Shown here in pieces: positions 59,814 through 64,000 of a stretch of DNA of 64,000 nucleotides. Positions within the stretch are counted from its first letter, which is position 1. Every line of letters starts with the position of its first letter. A model generated the notes under the pieces. It saw only the letters and a program-made list of their open reading frames with translations, did not search any database and was not told the DNA's origin. Source of the DNA: Gemmatimonadaceae bacterium (lineage in GTDB: Bacteria; Gemmatimonadota; Gemmatimonadetes; Gemmatimonadales; Gemmatimonadaceae); the NCBI GenBank assembly GCA_035533015.1, contig DATLUQ010000013.1, positions 150,500 through 214,499 of the forward strand, given 5' to 3'. Position numbers and translations under genes: made by a program.

Positions 59814-61481
59814 CTATAGCGCGCCGCGGCGGAAGTAGAACCGCACCGAGATCTGGTCGCGCCAGTACTTGGCCATGCGGGCCGCGCCGCTCAGCGCTTC
59901 GAGGTGCGTGAAGCTGATGTCCACCGGGAACGTCACCTTTCCGCGGTCGTACTCGGGCACCGTGGAGTAGGTGAGCGCAAACCCGGCGGCTTGCTGCGTG
60001 CCAGCGGCACTGGTCACGCCGTCGAGCGTGGCCACGGCGCCTGCCAGATTCCCCGCGGCTGCCGATGCGTAGGTGTTGGCGGCGACATGCATGAAGTCAT
60101 ATAAGGCACTGACGCCGAGGCGCGACGCGACCATGAAGCGCGGCGCCACCTCCACGCGCACCACCGCCCCCGGCGTGTACGGGTAGATGCCGGACGTGGA
60201 GGGCGGGAACGGCGCGCCATCGCCGATCGGGAGGGCGCCGGACTTGGTCTTGCCAAACGGCAGCAGGTATTCGGCGGCCGCCGCGAGGCCGACGCGCCCC
60301 CCGGTCTGCACGTCCCAGGCGAGACGGCCGTCCGCGGCCATCGTCCCCAGCCCGGTGCCGATGACCAGCGGATTGGTGGGCGTGGCCAGCTGCCCGGTGG
60401 GCAGGCGCAACGTGCCGGTGAACGTCGCCCGCGCGAGAAATGCCCCGGGACGCGACGCCTTCACCGAATCGGTGAAGTCGTCGAACAGCTGCAGCTTCGC
60501 ACTCAGTTCGACGTCGCCCGTGCTGATCATCATGGTGCTCTTGAGCGAGTCGAAGCCCGCCACCGCCGGATTCTGGAGCAGCGTGCCCAGATCCTGCGTG
60601 CCCACCACGCCCCCCGCCGCGGCCGGGGCGGCGGTGATCAGGGCGCCACTGTTGAGAAACGCCTGGTACGACGAGTCGTATGACGTGAGGCGCGTGCGAA
60701 TGAGCTGGTCGGCCGCGCTGCCGGCCACCGGCACCACCGGCGCGCCCGAGGACTGTGTATTGGTGCCGTAGACCGCGCCGAACGCCGTCGCGAATGACGA
60801 CGTGCTCTGCAACAGCGCGGTCACGTCCCCCTGCCGCTGGAGGATGGTCGGGCAGTTGGCGTTCGCGGTTGCATTGGCCTGACACGCCTGGAGGGTCGAT
60901 GCCAACGTCGCCCCCGCATTGACCAACTGGGCAACGACCATGCTGTCGCTGGCCAACGCATTCCTATTCACTTTGGCCGGATTCACACCGACGTTGCCTT
61001 CGGTGCCTAATGGATTCACTCGCAAGCTGATGACCGTACGGGTACGCACGAGCGGCAGCATCACGCCAATCGTGAGGCGGCGGGTGAGGCCGTATTCGAC
61101 GCTGATCGGCGTGACGGAAATGCGCGCGTCGGCGGCTGCTGCCGTGTGTCCCAGCGTCAGGTGGAAGGGCGACCCGGTGAGCGACGAGATCGCGCTCTGT
61201 GTGGGGGCCAGCGCCGGCAGTTGCACCACGCCGAGGGAATCGAAGCTGTATTCCGCACCCAGCGGAATGGTTCGCTTCGTGCTGTCCGCGGGCGCGAAGC
61301 GGGAGTCGAATCGCGTCCACGCCGAGGATATCTGCACCCTGAACCGGCCCCGCGGCGCGACGGTGGCGTCGTCGAGGTGGCCGAGGTCCGCCTGCGCGCG
61401 CGCTGCGCGCGGCAGGGCCGCGACGAGCAGGGGAATCAGGGCAGTTCCGAGCAGGGTTCGAACGGCGCGCTTCCGGATCAT
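59814..61481 (-). CDS. Putative outer-membrane protein, family not recognised
   Basis: 555 residues with a clear signal peptide: M-I-R-K-R, a hydrophobic stretch and A-R-A-Q at about 28-31. The mature part is rich in short alternating hydrophobic strands ending in aromatic or Arg residues (e.g. R-L-T-I-G-V-M-L-P-L-V; R-V-E-V-A-P-R-F-M-V), and finishes with I-S-V-R-F-Y-F-R-R, consistent with a beta-barrel-like outer-membrane protein. A central Ala/Thr/Ser-rich stretch (about 190-310) may be an insert. Residue 1 was placed at the ATG at 61481 where the signal peptide begins. No family was recognised. Confidence 0.65.
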   Translation of the reverse strand: MIRKRAVRTLLGTALIPLLVAALPRAARAQADLGHLDDATVAPRGRFRVQISSAWTRFDSRFAPADSTKRTIPLGAEYSFDSLGVVQLPALAPTQSAISSLTGSPFHLTLGHTAAAADARISVTPISVEYGLTRRLTIGVMLPLVRTRTVISLRVNPLGTEGNVGVNPAKVNRNALASDSMVVAQLVNAGATLASTLQACQANATANANCPTILQRQGDVTALLQSTSSFATAFGAVYGTNTQSSGAPVVPVAGSAADQLIRTRLTSYDSSYQAFLNSGALITAAPAAAGGVVGTQDLGTLLQNPAVAGFDSLKSTMMISTGDVELSAKLQLFDDFTDSVKASRPGAFLARATFTGTLRLPTGQLATPTNPLVIGTGLGTMAADGRLAWDVQTGGRVGLAAAAEYLLPFGKTKSGALPIGDGAPFPPSTSGIYPYTPGAVVRVEVAPRFMVASRLGVSALYDFMHVAANTYASAAAGNLAGAVATLDGVTSAAGTQQAAGFALTYSTVPEYDRGKVTFPVDISFTHLEALSGAARMAKYWRDQISVRFYFRRGAL

Positions 61482-61559
61482 GGCGGTACGCGAGTCGCTG
61501 GGGTGAAGGCGTGCGCTTATTATCCTATCGGGAAACCCGTCAAAGTTAACCTGTATCCC

Positions 61560-63365
61560 GTGCCCCTGCCTTCGCTCCCCCTCTCCGTCCCCCTCCCCAT
61601 CCCGCGCGTGCCGTGGCAGATCACCGGCAATCACTGGCTGGCGGTGCCCTGCATTCATCCCGCCAATGGCGCCGTGCACGCCGTGGGCGTGCTTCATCGC
61701 GGCGCGCGCTCGGCGATCGAGTTCGCCGGCCACGCCGGGTTCGTGGACGCCCAGGGCCCGGCGCTGTTGCGTCCCACGATCGCCGTGAACGGCGCGTCGT
61801 ACGACCTCGCGGCGTCACCCATGGCGTGGGAGCGCGCCCTCGGCTGGCTTCCGACCTTCACGTGCACGGTGGGACCGCTGGTGCTGCGCGGGACGGTGTT
61901 CGCGCCCTTCGGTCGCGACGCCGACATGGCCGGCGCCGTGTACGCGCTCTCAGTGGAGAACCGGTCCGGGTCCGCGTGCCGCGTGCGTGTGGGCGTCGAG
62001 GGCACGCTTGGGCACCGGCAACTCCGGGTGCGCACGCCGCGTCCGTTCGCGGATGCGCACCGGGCGTCGGTGGCCGGCGACCTCGTGCTGCTCGACGGCA
62101 CCGGCGAACCCGGGCTGGTGGCGCTCGCCCTCGGTGCTGACGGGGACGCGATGGTTTCCGTGACCGGTGGCGAGGCGCCCGGGTATTCCATTGCCCGTGA
62201 TCTCGACCTGCCGGCGGGAGCGCGCGAACAGGTGGCATTCTATCTGGCGGCCGGTCCCGAGCGCGACGGCGCGCAGGCCTCGGTGGCGGTGCTGCGCCGC
62301 CGCGGGTGGCGTGGGCTCCTCGCCGGCACGCGCGATGCCATCCAGGCGTTGGAACAGACCACCGGAAACGACGCGCTCGATCGTTTGATCAATCAGAACC
62401 TGCTGTTCGCGTATTTCTACGCCGTGGGGCGGGCACTCGATGACGCCCATTACTACTTGATGCGCACCCGGGCGCCCTGGCACAGTGCCGGCGTGACGGT
62501 GCGCGACTGGGAAGCGCTGATGTGGACGGTGGGCGCAGTGCAGCTGGCCGACGCGCCCCTGGCTCGCGAGTTGATCCTCCGGGCGTGTGAACTCCATGGC
62601 TACGCGCCGGGACGCGGCGTGCACTATCTGGACGGCACCCTGTTCGAACCGGGGTTCTCGCTGGAGGGGGCGGCGAGCTACCCGCTGGCCGTGGAGCGCT
62701 ACATCCGTGACACCGGTGATGACCATATCGTGGACGAGCCCGTGTTGGGCGACACGCTGTACGTGGCGCACGACGAGCTGACCGACCGCCGCGACGCGGA
62801 GTGGCCGCTCTACACCACCGAGGTCGGGCCCTCCGGGGCGCCGGTGGCCCACCCGTTCACGCTTCACGGCAATGCCGTCGTGGCGATGGCGCTCGACGTG
62901 CTCCGTCGGACCCTCGACGAGGAAACGGCGCGCGACGTCCAGGATCCCGCGGCCGTGCGTGCGGCGCTACTGCGCCACTTTCTCGAATCGCGTGAAGGTG
63001 CGCAGGTATTCGCGTCGTCCATCGACATGGCCGGTGCGGCGTCCATGGAAGACGATCCGGTGGGGTCGGCGTTCTGGCTACCCCTCTACGAAACCGTGGA
63101 GCGCCACGACTCGAACTACCGGCGCACCGCCAAAGCCCTCACCCATCCGGCGGCCGAGTTGGCGCAGCATTGCGCGCGGCTCATCGGCCCCGAGTCGTCG
63201 ACCCAAGTGAAGTGGTTCCGGCGCGCGCCGCTCGACGGAGGGTTCGCCGCGCAGTACGTGGATGGGGAGGGCAAGGCCACCGGAAACGGCGGCGATGCCT
63301 CGCTCTCGGGCCTCGTCGCGTGGAGCTTATGGTACGCCGTGCACGGGCTCGGGGAGCGCGGCTGA
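61560..63365 (+). CDS. Putative six-hairpin glycosidase-like protein
   Basis: 601 residues from GTG 61560 (an upstream in-frame GTG at 61503 is possible; neither has a ribosome site). N-terminal about 20-240 looks like a beta-sandwich; from about 260 onward alternating helices with W-x-x-A...W-T-V-G-A, F-E-P-G-F-S-L-E-G-A and S-I-D-M-A-G-A-A-S-M-E-D suggest an (alpha/alpha)6 toroid like glycosidase families. Candidate acids are Glu in D-W-E-A-L and D/E in M-E-D-D. No signal peptide is seen. The family assignment is tentative. Confidence 0.5.
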   Translation: MPLPSLPLSVPLPIPRVPWQITGNHWLAVPCIHPANGAVHAVGVLHRGARSAIEFAGHAGFVDAQGPALLRPTIAVNGASYDLAASPMAWERALGWLPTFTCTVGPLVLRGTVFAPFGRDADMAGAVYALSVENRSGSACRVRVGVEGTLGHRQLRVRTPRPFADAHRASVAGDLVLLDGTGEPGLVALALGADGDAMVSVTGGEAPGYSIARDLDLPAGAREQVAFYLAAGPERDGAQASVAVLRRRGWRGLLAGTRDAIQALEQTTGNDALDRLINQNLLFAYFYAVGRALDDAHYYLMRTRAPWHSAGVTVRDWEALMWTVGAVQLADAPLARELILRACELHGYAPGRGVHYLDGTLFEPGFSLEGAASYPLAVERYIRDTGDDHIVDEPVLGDTLYVAHDELTDRRDAEWPLYTTEVGPSGAPVAHPFTLHGNAVVAMALDVLRRTLDEETARDVQDPAAVRAALLRHFLESREGAQVFASSIDMAGAASMEDDPVGSAFWLPLYETVERHDSNYRRTAKALTHPAAELAQHCARLIGPESSTQVKWFRRAPLDGGFAAQYVDGEGKATGNGGDASLSGLVAWSLWYAVHGLGERG

Positions 63366-63370
63366 CGTTC

Positions 63371-63400
63371 TTGTCGGCCCGCGGGAGCGCGGGCTATATT
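63371..63400 (+). promoter_or_regulatory. Promoter for tRNA-Gly
   Basis: TTGTCG (63371-63376), 18-bp spacer and TATATT (63395-63400), giving a start about 3-4 bases before the tRNA 5' end at 63410. Placement supports a dedicated tRNA promoter. Confidence 0.65.
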
Positions 63401-63409
63401 GGTGGGCAC

Positions 63410-63482
63410 GCGGGAATAGCTCAGTTGGTAGAGCACAACCTTGCCAAGGTTGGGGTCGCGGGTTCGAGTCCCGTTTCCCGCT
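63410..63482 (+). tRNA. tRNA-Gly (anticodon GCC)
   Basis: Cloverleaf with acceptor GCGGGAA/TTCCCGC, D-arm GCTC..GAGC, anticodon stem CAACC/GGTTG around TTGCCAA (anticodon GCC) and T-arm GCGGGTTCGAGTCCCGT. CCA is not encoded. A palindromic terminator follows. Confidence 0.96.
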
Positions 63483-63505
63483 CTGATACGTGATGGTGTA
63501 GAATG

Positions 63506-63533
63506 AGGAGCGGCCGCGGCCGCTCCTTTTTTT
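63506..63533 (+). terminator. Terminator after tRNA-Gly
   Basis: Palindrome AGGAGCGGCCG/CGGCCGCTCCT (63506-63527) followed by TTTTTTT to 63533. Confidence 0.92.
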
Positions 63534-63542
63534 CGCGCTCCC

Positions 63543-63583
63543 GCCGGGGTGGCGAAACTGGTAGACGCGAGGGACTTAAAATC
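63543..63583 (+). pseudogene. 5' half of a tRNA-Leu (TAA), broken after the anticodon loop
   Basis: GCCGGGGTGGCGAAACTGG and the following bases to 63583 match the acceptor 5' strand, D-arm and anticodon arm of a tRNA-Leu with TAA anticodon (GGGACTTAAAATC). After 63583 the variable arm, T-arm and acceptor 3' strand do not appear; a loose GGTGCGATTCC at 63591-63601 may be a decayed T-arm. It cannot make a tRNA. An intact TAA tRNA-Leu lies 130 bp away on the other strand. Confidence 0.8.
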
Positions 63584-63712
63584 GCTCACTGGTGCGATTC
63601 CTCCCTCTGAAGCGTGCAGTTTCCTGGGCCGAACGGGAATATAGTGGGGAAAACCGACGGCTGGACGGCCGGCCGCTGGCCTGTCAGAAATCTTGGGCGT
63701 TCTGGGGTGCCA

Positions 63713-63793
63713 TGCGCCCGGCCGGGATCGAACCGGCATCCCCGCAGGGAGCGGATTTTAAGTCCGCCGCGTTTGCCATTTCGCCACGGGCGC
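63713..63793 (-). tRNA. tRNA-Leu (anticodon TAA)
   Basis: Minus-strand 81-nt cloverleaf: acceptor GCGCCCG/CGGGCGC with A73, anticodon stem GCGGA/TCCGC around CTTAAAA (anticodon TAA), long variable arm TCCCTGCGGGGA, T-arm GCCGGTTCGATCCCGGC. CCA is not encoded. Confidence 0.93.
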
Positions 63794-64000
63794 GTCCGTC
63801 AGGATAGCACCTCCCTCGGCGATCCGCTACGCTCTGCCGGCGGCACCGCTCCCCCCCCAGCCTGAGTGGCCGAAGGTGGAGCGCGGCCTCGCCAAAGGTG
63901 TGCCTGCCTGGCCCCAATCCGACACTCGGCTCCATGCCCGAACCTGCTAATCGGCCGCTCGAGAGCGGGGCCGGTCCGCCTTCGGTCATGGCAACGATAC

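Noticed and set aside
63543..63700. Group I intron in a tRNA-Leu (TAA) anticodon loop
   Set aside because: The 3' exon is missing on the same strand and no catalytic core segments are visible; a broken tRNA explains it better.
63858..63935. tRNA-Ser-like sequence containing GAGTGGCCGAAGG near the window end
   Set aside because: Acceptor and T stems do not pair and no serine anticodon sits in a stem; it could be a decayed remnant, but support is too weak to list.
1..64000. Insertion sequences, prophage genes, CRISPR arrays or defence islands
   Set aside because: No transposase, integrase, phage structural protein or regularly spaced repeat was found; the window is almost all housekeeping genes.

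Overview
The window is very GC-rich, almost entirely coding, and rich in GTG/TTG starts and 4-bp ATGA/GTGA overlaps. The cell is a Gram-negative-type bacterium: it has a heptose kinase for LPS core, a signal-peptide outer-membrane-like protein, the MEP isoprenoid pathway, KorAB-type oxidoreductases and a Rex regulator. Gene content and order fit Gemmatimonadota, but this is an inference from style; no 16S gene is present.

Region 1 (1-8002, +) is one tightly overlapped operon for a membrane complex of the hydrogenase-4/complex I family: two HyfB-like antiporter subunits (the first cut by the window edge), then HyfC-, HyfE-, HyfF-, HyfG- and HyfI-like subunits. The HyfG-like protein has lost the N-terminal Cys pair that binds NiFe. 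The HyfI-like protein keeps its proximal [4Fe-4S] ligands but carries an N-terminal ferredoxin-like segment with almost no cysteines. This is an Ehr-type (energy-converting-hydrogenase-related) complex and the least understood system here. A perfect hairpin terminator and two tRNA genes follow.

Region 2 (8.4-20.8 kb) holds a VanZ-like membrane protein and RfaE1 kinase (minus), then on plus a DMT transporter, an asparaginase II, a CMD-fold protein, obgE, dprA, hemW, hrcA, dnaJ, prmA, rsmE and a HIT protein. A Ser/Thr kinase with a C-terminal membrane part converges on it.

Region 3 (22.8-35.7 kb, +) is a long housekeeping run: rpsU, yqeY, mutS2, dnaG, a zinc-ribbon coiled-coil protein, recJ, rsmD, coaD and pta. 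A complete partner-switching set follows (STAS antagonist, anti-sigma kinase, GAF-SpoIIE phosphatase), then rsmA. Convergent rex has a perfect Rex operator upstream, shared with a divergent arginine-deiminase gene that leads a small operon with a DnaQ-like exonuclease and a metallo-beta-lactamase-fold hydrolase.

Region 4 (39.2-45.3 kb, +) is infC-rpmI-rplT-pheS-pheT with an attenuator-like leader and a non-canonical ATC start for infC, followed by a small coiled-coil protein, zapA and a secreted hypothetical protein. Region 5 (45.6-50.2 kb, minus) encodes a 2-oxoacid:ferredoxin oxidoreductase (korA-korB) behind a GltD-like flavoprotein with ferredoxin domains. Region 6 (50.5-59.8 kb, +) is rny, folD, xseA, xseB, ispA-like, dxs, nadK and recN. 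Region 7 has a lineage-type outer-membrane-like protein (minus), a putative six-hairpin glycosidase-like protein, tRNA-Gly, a broken tRNA-Leu 5' half and an intact tRNA-Leu. No insertion sequence, phage gene, rRNA or CRISPR array was seen.
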